Of a stretch of DNA of 30,460 bases, positions 7,697 through 14,793 are shown in pieces; the stretch's first letter is position 1, and every line of letters starts with the position of its first letter. The DNA comes from JBBUX01 sp037445775 (lineage in GTDB: Bacteria; Actinomycetota; Coriobacteriia; Anaerosomatales; PHET01). The notes under the pieces were generated by a model that was not told the DNA's origin, made no database searches, and saw only the letters and a list, made by a program, of their open reading frames with translations. Made by a program: the position numbers and the translations under genes. The stretch is from positions 1-30,460 of the forward strand of contig JBBIJX010000016.1 in assembly GCA_037445775.1 (NCBI GenBank). The letters are read 5' to 3'.

Positions 7697-8326
7697 ATGT
7701 TCGCCGACCGGATCGACGCGGGCCGTCAGCTCGCGGAGAAGCTTGGCGCGTACCGCTCGGACCCGAATGCGATCGTGATTGGCATCCCCAGAGGCGGCGT
7801 CATCGTCGCCGCGGAGGTCGCGCACGCGCTGCGACTCCCACTCGACGTGGCCGTCGCGGCGAAGGTGGGTGCGCCCGGCAACCCCGAGTACGCGATCGGC
7901 GCGGTGGCTGCGGACGGCGAGGTCACGACGAGCGGAGCGGCCGGCTACTCCTCTGAGAACGTCGCGTCGCTGGCGGGCGGCGCCCGAGACAAGGTACGCG
8001 CCCAGACGGCCCTGCTGCGTGCCGAGCGGGGGCCGCTCGTGCTCGAGGGCCGGACCGCGATCCTCGTCGACGACGGGCTCGCGACCGGGCTCACCGCGAT
8101 GGCGGCCGCGGACTGGCTCCGGCGCGCGGACGCGTCGCGTGTGGTCGTCGCGGCGCCGGTGGCTCCGCCCGATACCGTTCGCCGGATGCGCGAGCATGCC
8201 GACGAGGTGGTCTGCGTCGATACCCCGTCGTGGTTCAGCGCCGTGGGGCAGTTCTATCGCACGTTCGGCCAGACCGAGGACGCGGAGGTCATCGAGGTGC
8301 TCCGGTCCTTCGCCCGCGAGGCGTAG
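7697..8326 (+). CDS. Predicted phosphoribosyltransferase (COG1926 type)
   Basis: 209 residues from ATG 7697, preceded by a near-perfect anti-SD match, AGGAGGTGA at 7684-7692. An in-frame GTG at 7667 lies before that site and is rejected. The PRPP-binding loop ILVDDGLATG (122-131) and the N-terminal IGIPRGGVIVAAEVA strand-turn-helix mark a type I PRTase. AAKVGAPGNPEYAIGAVA (54-71) is typical of the COG1926 branch often annotated simply as 'phosphoribosyltransferase'. The substrate base is not known for this branch. It probably acts in the cytoplasm in nucleotide salvage or a related transfer. Confidence 0.9.
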   Translation: MFADRIDAGRQLAEKLGAYRSDPNAIVIGIPRGGVIVAAEVAHALRLPLDVAVAAKVGAPGNPEYAIGAVAADGEVTTSGAAGYSSENVASLAGGARDKVRAQTALLRAERGPLVLEGRTAILVDDGLATGLTAMAAADWLRRADASRVVVAAPVAPPDTVRRMREHADEVVCVDTPSWFSAVGQFYRTFGQTEDAEVIEVLRSFAREA

Positions 8327-8437
8327 CACGCTTCCGCGGCGCCGGATGCGCTCAAGCCGAGCGCGCGAGGTGCCGACTAGCAGTCTGTGGGCGTACCCGA
8401 GTACGGTATGCCTGAATCCGTGCGGAAGCGGGCCGGA

Positions 8438-9829
8438 ATGATCCGTCGCGCGTCGTGTGTCGTGGTGCTGGTGGCGCTGCTCGTATTCGGCGGCGCCGTG
8501 AGCGCCACGGCGTGGAACAACGGCGGGGACGACGGGAACGGTTACGGCTCGCACGACTGGATTCTTGAGCGCGCGATTCGCATCGCCGCATCGGACGCCT
8601 CGTGGGTGAACGTTCCAGACGCGAAGCGGGCCAGCGACGATCCGGACTCCGCGCGTGCCTATCTCGATCCCGACGGGCCGGAACGCTTCTGGCACGTGTA
8701 TAAGGAGGCAGGTCCCGCGCGCGGGGCCGCCCACCAGGTCGCCGTCGAGTTCGAGGCGCTCATGGACGCCTACGAGGCGGGCGACTACCGCACCGCGAGC
8801 GTTCGCCTGGGTGTGCTCTCGCACTACTTCAGCGACGTCGCGCAGCCGTTCCACACGGTCACCGACAAGCGGACGGCGTACCCGGACGCGGGCGACCCTT
8901 CGATCGAGGAGTGGCACTCGCGCTACGAGGACGTCATTGGCTGGGACATGTACCGCTACTCAGACAGCGGCGACCTCGTCATCGCGCGCGATAGGGCACC
9001 CGTCGCCGATGTGCGCGCAGCGACCGTGGCCGTCGCGGCGTACGCACGGGAGCGCTACCCGACGCTTCTGCCTGCACTCGCTGCGAGCTGGGGACGAGCG
9101 GGCAGTGACCCGGTCGTGCGCGGTGTGACCCGCGAGGTAATGACCCGCTCGGTGAACGACCTCGCCGACATCATCGCCGGCGTGCCGCGGGGCCGCGGCC
9201 GGGCCGCTCGTCCGGCGACGGTGCGCCGATCGATGCTCAACCCGCGGTACTACTATCCGCGCATCGGGCAGAACGTGGGTCTGCAGGTCACGTGCGTCGA
9301 CGGGGCTGGCCGCCCGATCGAGGGAGCACGGGTCGAGTACGTGTGGCCGGCCGCCGGTGGTGAGGTGCGCGACGTCGCGTACACCGACGCGGCGGGTGTC
9401 GCGCTCGACTGGCAGGTGATCGACACGGGACGCGAGATGGCGCGCCTGCCTGTGACCGCGACAACGGCGCTCGGGCCTGTGTCGCTCACTTGCACGACGA
9501 CGATCATGCAGACACCCGTGCTCGCCGACGGGATTGCCGGGGTGCGGACCACACTGTCGACGAGTGCGCCGCGCCGCGGCGACACCGTACGCGCACGTAC
9601 GGTCTTTCGTGACGTGAGCGGGCGCCCCGTCGCGGGCCTGCCTGTGACGTTCACCTGGTATTTCAAGTCCGGTGCGGTGCGCATGAAGACGCTCACCGAC
9701 GCCACAGGGGCCGCCCGCGTTTCGAGGGCGATCGGGCAGGTGACCCGCGGCTACCGGGTCTACGTCAAGGCGGAGGCGTTCAGCGGCGGGCACCTGAGAT
9801 CCTCGAGAGCGTCGTTCGTTCCCAAGTGA
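8438..9829 (+). CDS. Secreted zinc-dependent phospholipase C with two C-terminal Ig-like domains
   Basis: 463 residues from ATG 8438; starts at 8408 (ATG) and 8387 (GTG) are also in frame. A signal peptide (MIRRASCVVVLVALLVFGG...) should be cut at ATA|W, leaving Trp26 as the mature first residue. In Bacillus cereus-type PLC the N-terminal Trp is itself a zinc ligand. Spacing supports this: W26/H39 mirrors W1/H14, and H129, D133 and H139 (HYFSDVAQPFH) mirror H118, D122 and H128. H160 and E164 (EEWHSRYE) fill the last pair. Residues ~265-463 form two Ig-like/Big-type modules. The enzyme would cleave phospholipid head groups outside the cell. The next secreted protein begins 13 bases after its stop. 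Confidence 0.88.
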   Translation: MIRRASCVVVLVALLVFGGAVSATAWNNGGDDGNGYGSHDWILERAIRIAASDASWVNVPDAKRASDDPDSARAYLDPDGPERFWHVYKEAGPARGAAHQVAVEFEALMDAYEAGDYRTASVRLGVLSHYFSDVAQPFHTVTDKRTAYPDAGDPSIEEWHSRYEDVIGWDMYRYSDSGDLVIARDRAPVADVRAATVAVAAYARERYPTLLPALAASWGRAGSDPVVRGVTREVMTRSVNDLADIIAGVPRGRGRAARPATVRRSMLNPRYYYPRIGQNVGLQVTCVDGAGRPIEGARVEYVWPAAGGEVRDVAYTDAAGVALDWQVIDTGREMARLPVTATTALGPVSLTCTTTIMQTPVLADGIAGVRTTLSTSAPRRGDTVRARTVFRDVSGRPVAGLPVTFTWYFKSGAVRMKTLTDATGAARVSRAIGQVTRGYRVYVKAEAFSGGHLRSSRASFVPK

Positions 9830-9842
9830 GGAGATGGTTCCG

Positions 9843-10652
9843 ATGAGAGCAGCAACCGCGTGCATGCGAAGGCCCCGGGACATGGTGGCGTTCGCGCTGG
9901 TCTGGGTGCTTGCCGCGGCGTGTCTGCCGAACAAGGCGCTCGCCGAAGGGCCCGATCCCGACATGCGGCCTCCGGGTGTCGCGCGGACGCTGCCGTTCGG
10001 CGTGATCGACGGGCTGAGCTGGCACGGTGAGGACCCATCCGACGTGTCGGCCGTGTGGCTGAACGCGGGCCAGACGCTCAAGGTGGCGTTGTACGCGACT
10101 GCCGGTACGAGGTTCCTCATCACGATCCTGCGCCCGGAGGCGCTCACGGAGGAGCGCTTCCTGCTGCCCGAGGACGATCTTGCGCACTCGAGGACGATCG
10201 ACTCGAAGGCGCACCAGCAGTTCGTTTCGTTCAAGGCGCCGGCGTCGGGCCGCTACTTCATCCAGGCGTGGATGGTGGAGGGCACTCCGGACGGCAGCTA
10301 CGCGCTGCATGCGACCACGGGCAGACTCTGGAGCGTCACGCGGCCCACGGTTCCCAACTACGTCAAGCGGGGCACTTGGTTCAACATCAAGGGAACCGTG
10401 AAGCCGGGGTACTTCTACGACGGCAAGCCGGTCATCGTGCAGGTGCAGAAGCGAGTCGGTGGCCGGTGGTCGACGAGCGCCACCTACAACCTCAAGTACC
10501 GCACCGCACCCTTAGACACTTCACTCATTAGCTCGAAGTACGGTGCACGCGCGAAGCTCTCGGCCGGGCGGTGGAGGGTGCGTGCTTCGATAGGCAAGAC
10601 CGGTGTGATGAGCCGCCGCTACACAAGCTGGCGCGAGTTCATGGTCCACTAG
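9843..10652 (+). CDS. Secreted beta-rich protein of unknown function
   Basis: 269 residues from ATG 9843, with GAGGAG about ten bases upstream; the ATG at 9834 touches that site and is less likely. A signal peptide (about 1-34, ending KALA|EG) is clear. Residues ~60-160 (AVWLNAGQTLKVALYAT ... FVSFKAPASGRYFIQAWM ... DGSYALHATT) look like a pre-peptidase C-terminal (PPC)-type beta sandwich. Residues ~175-265 (RGTWFNIKGTVKPG ... GRWSTSATYNLKYR ... AGRWRVRASI) form a second sandwich resembling modules in actinobacterial surface proteins. No catalytic motif is visible. Tight spacing behind the phospholipase gene suggests co-expression and perhaps a substrate- or wall-binding role. Confidence 0.8.
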   Translation: MRAATACMRRPRDMVAFALVWVLAAACLPNKALAEGPDPDMRPPGVARTLPFGVIDGLSWHGEDPSDVSAVWLNAGQTLKVALYATAGTRFLITILRPEALTEERFLLPEDDLAHSRTIDSKAHQQFVSFKAPASGRYFIQAWMVEGTPDGSYALHATTGRLWSVTRPTVPNYVKRGTWFNIKGTVKPGYFYDGKPVIVQVQKRVGGRWSTSATYNLKYRTAPLDTSLISSKYGARAKLSAGRWRVRASIGKTGVMSRRYTSWREFMVH

Positions 10653-10708
10653 CCGAACGCCCGGGGCGCCGCACTGGCGCTCAAGGGCGCCGGAGCCAGC
10701 AGACGAGA

Positions 10709-10748
10709 CAGGCCAGGTGCCCGATCGCGGGTCCTGGCCTGGTTTCTT
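10709..10748 (+). terminator. Rho-independent terminator after the secreted-protein pair
   Basis: CAGGCCAGG (10709-10717) pairs perfectly with CCTGGCCTG (10733-10741), and an inner CCCG/CGGG helix extends the stem. It is followed on the plus strand by GTTTCTT. It lies 57 bases after the stop at 10652. The same stem is also downstream of the minus-strand tRNA-Arg, so it may serve both. Confidence 0.85.
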
Positions 10749-10751
10749 GCG

Positions 10752-10827
10752 TGGTGCCCCCGGCACGATTCGAACGTGCGACACCAGGTTTAGGAAACCT
10801 GTGCTCTATCCCCTGAGCTACGAGGGC
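10752..10827 (-). tRNA. tRNA-Arg (anticodon CCT)
   Basis: Read on the minus strand this is a full cloverleaf of 76 bases. The acceptor is GCCCTCG/CGGGGGC, the D-arm GCTC/GAGC, and the anticodon stem CAGGT/ACCTG around loop TTCCTAA (anticodon CCT, reading AGG). The T-arm is GCACG/CGTGC with TTCGAAT. Discriminator A and an encoded CCA follow. The variable loop is short, as expected for Arg. Confidence 0.97.
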
Positions 10828-10836
10828 GCGACGGCG

Positions 10837-10865
10837 ATTCTAGCATGCGAGTGCTGCGGCATCAG
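10837..10865 (-). promoter_or_regulatory. Promoter of tRNA-Arg
   Basis: On the minus strand TAGAAT (10842-10837), preceded by an extended TGC, lies ten bases before the tRNA, with CTGATG 17 bases upstream as a weak -35. The same extended -10 (TGCTAGAAT) precedes tRNA-Leu at 28557, which supports it. Confidence 0.65.
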
Positions 10866-11212
10866 CCCTCCGCCTCAAGTTCGGCGAGTAACGATCGCAG
10901 GGCGGGTAGATCCCGTGGCACCGATCGACGCACCGCATCCGCGACGACGATCTCGTCTAAGCCGAAGTAGTAGTGGACCACCTTATCTCGCATGCCGGCG
11001 ATGTCACTCCACGGGATTTCGGGACGGCGAGCACGCGTCTCGGGCGCGAGATGCTTCGCGGCCTCCCCCAGCACGGTGAAGAGGTGCAGTATCGTCCCTA
11101 GGTGCAGTCCTTCCGGCGAGAGCAGGACATCATCTGAGACGCCGCAGGACACAACGACGATCCGTTCGCACGCGGCGATCATGTCGCGCAGATAAGCGAG
11201 GTCGTTATGCAC
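10862..11212 (-). CDS. hepT: HepT-family toxin (DUF86, HEPN ribonuclease)
   Basis: 116 residues, the usual HepT size, all-helical. The HEPN signature RX4HXY is present as RDKVVHYY (R75, H80, Y82); in this family the motif forms the RNase active site. Established knowledge of MntA-HepT pairs: the nucleotidyltransferase antitoxin silences HepT by adding AMP to the motif tyrosine, here Y82. HHLF/GEAAKHL-like helix segments around residues 43-54 are typical of the dimer interface. The start, ATG 11212, overlaps the end of the antitoxin gene by eight bases, so the pair is one operon with the antitoxin first. Confidence 0.92.
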   Translation of the reverse strand: MHNDLAYLRDMIAACERIVVVSCGVSDDVLLSPEGLHLGTILHLFTVLGEAAKHLAPETRARRPEIPWSDIAGMRDKVVHYYFGLDEIVVADAVRRSVPRDLPALRSLLAELEAEG

Positions 11213-11771
11213 GCCAGGCGTGCACCCGCTCCGCTTCGACTCGAGACAAGACGCTCGGGTTCACCGTCCGAACCGAACCTGACTCAGTTCGCCGGCCAAG
11301 AATCTCGCTCAAGCGCCTCTCGGCGCCGAAGACGGTCTCCATCGTTGGAGTCTCTACTTCGACAAGCAGGTCGACGTCACTATCAGGTCCTTGTTCCCCC
11401 CTTGCGAAGGAGCCGAAGACGTCGATGCTGGTCACGCCGAAGTCCTCGTGTAGCTCCGAGGAGTGCATGCGGATGCGCGCGATTACCTCGCCCAGGTCGC
11501 GGACTGGGGTGACGCTGGTGGGTGGCGTCGCAACGCCATAGGCCGCGAGCGACTCCGCGGCGATGCCGGACCCGTGGCGTAGGGGGCCCCAACCGAGCAC
11601 CTCGGCGATGGCATCGAGTCTCCCAAGAGGTACGCCGCGATACTCTGCAGCTTCCCATCTTTGCAGTTGCTGCCGCTTCACTCCGATGGCGCGTGCGAGG
11701 CGTGCCTGGGTGAGACCGCGCTGGCGACGCAGCGCCGCCAGTTCCCGGCCGATGTCAGAAGGTCGTGTCAC
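11205..11771 (-). CDS. mntA: MntA-like nucleotidyltransferase antitoxin with N-terminal HTH domain
   Basis: 188 residues if translated from GTG 11771. Residues 7-60 are an Xre/Cro-type helix-turn-helix (LAALRRQRGLTQARLARAIG, then VKRQQLQRWE). Residues 95-188 are a minimal nucleotidyltransferase with the GSX10DXD motif, GSFARGEQGPDSDVD (G120, S121, D132, D134). It should AMPylate and neutralise HepT, and the fused HTH should bind the twin operators just upstream for autoregulation. A longer frame from ATG 11834 would translate straight through both operators (ATLSLHLATLSLH, a repeat-encoded peptide), so I reject it. A promoter at 11778-11807 would start transcription at the GTG itself, giving a leaderless message. 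Confidence 0.88.
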   Translation of the reverse strand: MTRPSDIGRELAALRRQRGLTQARLARAIGVKRQQLQRWEAAEYRGVPLGRLDAIAEVLGWGPLRHGSGIAAESLAAYGVATPPTSVTPVRDLGEVIARIRMHSSELHEDFGVTSIDVFGSFARGEQGPDSDVDLLVEVETPTMETVFGAERRLSEILGRRTESGSVRTVNPSVLSRVEAERVHAWRA

Positions 11772-11777
11772 GGTGTC

Positions 11778-11807
11778 AGTATGCAACGAAAGAGTTGCCA
11801 AGTGCAA
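11778..11807 (-). promoter_or_regulatory. Promoter of the mntA-hepT operon
   Basis: On the minus strand TTGCAC (11807-11802) and CATACT (11783-11778) are 18 bases apart. The expected transcription start, seven bases after the -10, falls on the G of GTG 11771. Both hexamers overlap the operator repeats, so binding there would block RNA polymerase. Confidence 0.55.
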
Positions 11808-11820
11808 CGATAGAGTTGCC
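11782..11820. repeat. Twin 18-bp palindromic operators of the toxin-antitoxin operon
   Basis: Two near-identical 18-mers, 11782-11799 and 11803-11820, differ at a single base (GAAAGA versus GATAGA in the centre). Each is an inverted repeat, GCAAC-N6-GTTGC. Their 21-bp period puts them on the same DNA face two turns apart, as for cooperative binding of two HTH dimers. They overlap the promoter of mntA-hepT. Confidence 0.85.
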
Positions 11821-11834
11821 TGCGCTGGCCGCAT

Positions 11835-12196
11835 ATGAACCCGGACACCGCATCGCTGGGACGGCGGCCGGATGCAGCGTCACGAGTTCTGCGGGATCGT
11901 GCTGGCGTAGGCTGCGTCGGTGGCCTGAACGGCCGTGCCCGGCTTCTGGACTGGCCTGCGCAGGCTACGGGGGCCAGCCCTACCGAACGACCGCGAACTC
12001 CCTCCACGGTGTGAGTACGACCGCGCGTGACGCGGGCACTCGTGGACGAAGCGGCCGTTGGGCGACGATACCGTGCCGAGACTCGTCCACGTCGCCTGAT
12101 CGACTCGCCGTGAGCGACACCGCCGGCGGACCGGCTTCAGCGGAGACGTCGACGGACTGGCGCCGTGGAAGTGACCGCGACGGCCGCCTACGAAGG
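11835..12196. other. Intergenic stretch without a supported gene
   Basis: Between the toxin-antitoxin operators and the cytochrome terminator I see no ribosome-site-backed frame and no protein-like translation on either strand. A 9-bp inverted repeat, CGTGGACGA (12041-12049) and TCGTCCACG (12083-12091), with inner CGGC/GCCG, could form an RNA hairpin. Its role is unknown. Confidence 0.5.
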
Positions 12197-12227
12197 CGAG
12201 AGCCCCGGCGGTGTGCCGGGGCTCTCG
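12197..12227 (-). terminator. Hairpin terminator after the cytochrome gene
   Basis: CGAGAGCCCCGG pairs perfectly with CCGGGGCTCTCG (12 bp) around a seven-base loop, 31 bases after the cytochrome stop. No T-run follows on the minus strand, so termination may depend on the strong stem or on Rho. Confidence 0.65.
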
Positions 12228-12257
12228 AATCGCGCATCGCGACGGTTGTTCGGCGAA

Positions 12258-14579
12258 TCACCTGATTCGCATCGAAGCCTCGTTGCTGTTCGCCGAGGTG
12301 AACTCGTTGAGCAGCTTGTCGATCTTGTAGCTGCGGAGTACGTAGTAGTACATGCCGGGAACGAAAGGCCCGCCGTCCGTGTAAGTCCTGGTTGCTCCAG
12401 ACGTGATCCTCGCGAGCGGTGCGGCGTAGGCGTAGCCGCCGCTCGTTGTTGCGCGGTAGATGTAGTAACCGTCCGCGCCCGTCACGGGCGGCGTCCAGGC
12501 AAGCGCGGCCGTCCTCGTCTTTGAGTTGTAGGCCACCTTCACGCCGCCGGGCGGATCGACCGTAGGGGCGGGAGGAGGTGTAGGCATGTCGTTCAGCACG
12601 GCCATCTGTACCGGCGCGGCACCGCCGTTGTGGAGCCACAGATCCCAGATCGCGTCGCCCCAGCCCTTGAGGTTGGCGAAGAACGGGTCGGTCTGGACAA
12701 CGTAGGCCTTCGGCTCACCGGAGGGCGTCGGGCTCGAGAGTGTGAGCGAACCGGTGCCGCGGGCCTCATCTCGCAGGAACTCAATGTATTCCCTGCTGGT
12801 CGTCTGGTAGAAGAGCTCTGCCGAGTAGCCCACCGCGCCTGCGGGCCAATCCAAGGTGACCTCGTCGTAGCCGCCGCTGTACTCGGCGTCGCTGAAGTAG
12901 GCGACATCGCTCTCGCCGTGCCACACGGGCTCGGCCTTGCGCTGCGTCGCTGCGGCCTTGTCGAAGCCCTTCGGCGGGATGCGGTTGTCCTTGTAACGCT
13001 TGTCAGCCAGAGCGAAGTGGAACGACTTGGATTCACCGGTGAGGCTCGAGGACATCTCGGCCTCCCATACGAGCGCCTCGTTCTTGTTCGTGAGCGTGCC
13101 CCCGCCGGCGTAGACGGCGTTGCCGGCGGAGTCGCGGGTGATCTTCAGCGGGTCGTAGCCGTTGACCTCGCGGACAAGCTGCGTACCCGCAGCATCCGCG
13201 TAGAACCTCACGTTCAGGAACATCCGGCGCCCCTCGGGGAAGCCCGAGATGAGCTTGTGGCCCGTGTTGTTGCGGACCCGCAGCGTCAGCGCCGTGCTCG
13301 TGCGCGCGACCTCTTGGAGGGTCGCCGCCATCTTGAGCTGAGCCATCGCCCGGTCGCGGCCGCGGGCGAGCATCGCGCCGCTGCCGGCGAGTCCGGCGAC
13401 ATCGACCTTAGCACCAGGGTACTTCTGGCCCGACAGGATGCGGTAGTTGTAGGCATCGTATCCCGCATACCCGGAGTCCGCCGACGCCAGTATGCCGCTG
13501 ATCCACGTGTTGCCGCCTGTGAGGTCGTGCAGCGCGAGGTCGTTGTAGGTTGGCGCGTCGGCCTTGTTGGCTGCCTTGCCGGTCGTGTCGCGCATGTGGC
13601 AGTCCTGGCACTTGGCCGCCCACGCCACGCCCGGTATGCCATCGGCGGATGCGCCCGTGCCGCGTCCGTACGCGGACAGCAGGAACTCGCTTGAAGTGCG
13701 CTCGACGTGGAAGAAACTCGCGGCGGCGAACTTCTCGGTGCCCTGTGCCCCTGGCAGGCCGGAGAGCGCGTTCTGCAGCACGGGGTTGCTAACGTCGTGG
13801 CAGGAGTGGCAGAACTCGCGCGACTTGTGGAAGCGTGAGTACTGGAACTGGTGCCGGGCGACCGTCTGCGAGCGCGGACCCCACTTGGGACCGGAGCTCT
13901 GCGCGGTGAAGAACTGGCCCGCGCCGGGTTCAGACCAGCCCGGGAAGCCGGTGCCGTAATAGGTGGGGAAGAAGTTCGCGCCCAGAAACGGCGTCACGCC
14001 GTCGAACAGTCGCAGCAGGCCCAAGTCGGCGTAGGTCTGCGTGCGCGCCTGGGCAGCCAGTGTTGCCGCGGTGCCGGTATCGGCCGGAACATCGGGCTGA
14101 CCCTGGACCATCATCGGGTCCTGCATGCGGTGGCAGAAGTCGCAGTGAACCCCGTCGAACTGGTTGCCGGATAGTCTCGAGGTGTTCGTCGGGTCGCTCG
14201 CGCCCTCGAGCCAGCCACCGGGCGAGTGACAGCGGATACATATGTCGGTCGCGTTCGGCGTGCCGATCGCCCAGATGGAGTCCTGAGCCGCGACGGTGAG
14301 GCAGGCGAGCCACAACGGATCACGCGCGGCCTGCGCCATCATGGAGCCGCGCCAGTTGCTGCCCGGCTCGACCGCGGGGTTGTACCCGGAGTGGCAGTTC
14401 TCGCACCGCCCCGCGTTCTCGAAGTTCTGAACGTTTCCCGGCTGCGAACCCGGCATGAACACAAGCGGGTCCTGCTTCACAGGAACCGGCGTCCACGCGG
14501 ACGCCGCTGAAACCGCACCGAGCACTATGGCCACCATCACGGCGGCGATGAGCCCCGCGCGCACGCGCAAGCCCCCCAT
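12258..14579 (-). CDS. Secreted pentahaem cytochrome c with C-terminal FN3-like domain
   Basis: 773 residues. A signal peptide (1-28, VSAASA|WT) sends it across the membrane. Five CXXCH haem c sites are visible: CENCH (59-63), CIRCH (114-118), CDFCH (146-150), CHSCH (257-261) and CQDCH (324-328). Residues ~400-650 are beta-rich without haem motifs. Residues ~660-773 look like one fibronectin type III domain (PPGGVKVAYNSKTRTAALAW ... GYYIYRATTSG ... YYYVLRSY). It should carry electrons outside the cytoplasmic membrane, in respiration or extracellular electron transfer; partners are not identified and no catalytic site is recognised. ATG 14579 has AGGAGGAGG before it. A CRP-type palindrome lies 30-51 bases upstream of the start, implying control by a Crp/Fnr-family regulator. 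Confidence 0.92.
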   Translation of the reverse strand: MGGLRVRAGLIAAVMVAIVLGAVSAASAWTPVPVKQDPLVFMPGSQPGNVQNFENAGRCENCHSGYNPAVEPGSNWRGSMMAQAARDPLWLACLTVAAQDSIWAIGTPNATDICIRCHSPGGWLEGASDPTNTSRLSGNQFDGVHCDFCHRMQDPMMVQGQPDVPADTGTAATLAAQARTQTYADLGLLRLFDGVTPFLGANFFPTYYGTGFPGWSEPGAGQFFTAQSSGPKWGPRSQTVARHQFQYSRFHKSREFCHSCHDVSNPVLQNALSGLPGAQGTEKFAAASFFHVERTSSEFLLSAYGRGTGASADGIPGVAWAAKCQDCHMRDTTGKAANKADAPTYNDLALHDLTGGNTWISGILASADSGYAGYDAYNYRILSGQKYPGAKVDVAGLAGSGAMLARGRDRAMAQLKMAATLQEVARTSTALTLRVRNNTGHKLISGFPEGRRMFLNVRFYADAAGTQLVREVNGYDPLKITRDSAGNAVYAGGGTLTNKNEALVWEAEMSSSLTGESKSFHFALADKRYKDNRIPPKGFDKAAATQRKAEPVWHGESDVAYFSDAEYSGGYDEVTLDWPAGAVGYSAELFYQTTSREYIEFLRDEARGTGSLTLSSPTPSGEPKAYVVQTDPFFANLKGWGDAIWDLWLHNGGAAPVQMAVLNDMPTPPPAPTVDPPGGVKVAYNSKTRTAALAWTPPVTGADGYYIYRATTSGGYAYAAPLARITSGATRTYTDGGPFVPGMYYYVLRSYKIDKLLNEFTSANSNEASMRIR

Positions 14580-14608
14580 GAGCCTCCTCCTTCGCTATCT
14601 CGCCGCAG

Positions 14609-14630
14609 TAGTGTGACGCTCATCACACTA
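14609..14630 (-). promoter_or_regulatory. CRP/FNR-family operator upstream of the cytochrome gene
   Basis: TAGTGTGA-N6-TCACACTA is a perfect 8-bp inverted repeat with a six-base spacer. Its core TGTGA-N6-TCACA is the textbook CRP-type site. It lies 30-51 bases before the cytochrome ATG. The 13-mer TGACGCTCATCAC inside it recurs at 30311-30323. Confidence 0.8.
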
Positions 14631-14793
14631 TTCGAACGATGCGAAGGTACCCACACAACAGGGGCGATGACGTCTTGCGCACGCCAATGATGATGAGCGG
14701 CGCCATTCACGGACAAACGGCACCCTGGCAGTGATGATTGCGACGAACGGCGTCCCCTGCGGCTAGCACAGACGGCCGCTCAGCGCGGGGCGT

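Noticed and set aside
7543..7698. 52-codon N-terminal extension of RmuC
   Set aside because: The membrane helix and good ribosome site begin at ATG 7542, and the extension overlaps the divergent gene's ribosome site.
11772..11834. N-terminal extension of the MntA gene to ATG 11834
   Set aside because: The extension merely translates the duplicated operators and the promoter; the HTH domain begins after GTG 11771.
12630..13694. Plus-strand open frame opposite the pentahaem cytochrome
   Set aside because: It is an antisense shadow of a gene with signal peptide and five CXXCH motifs.
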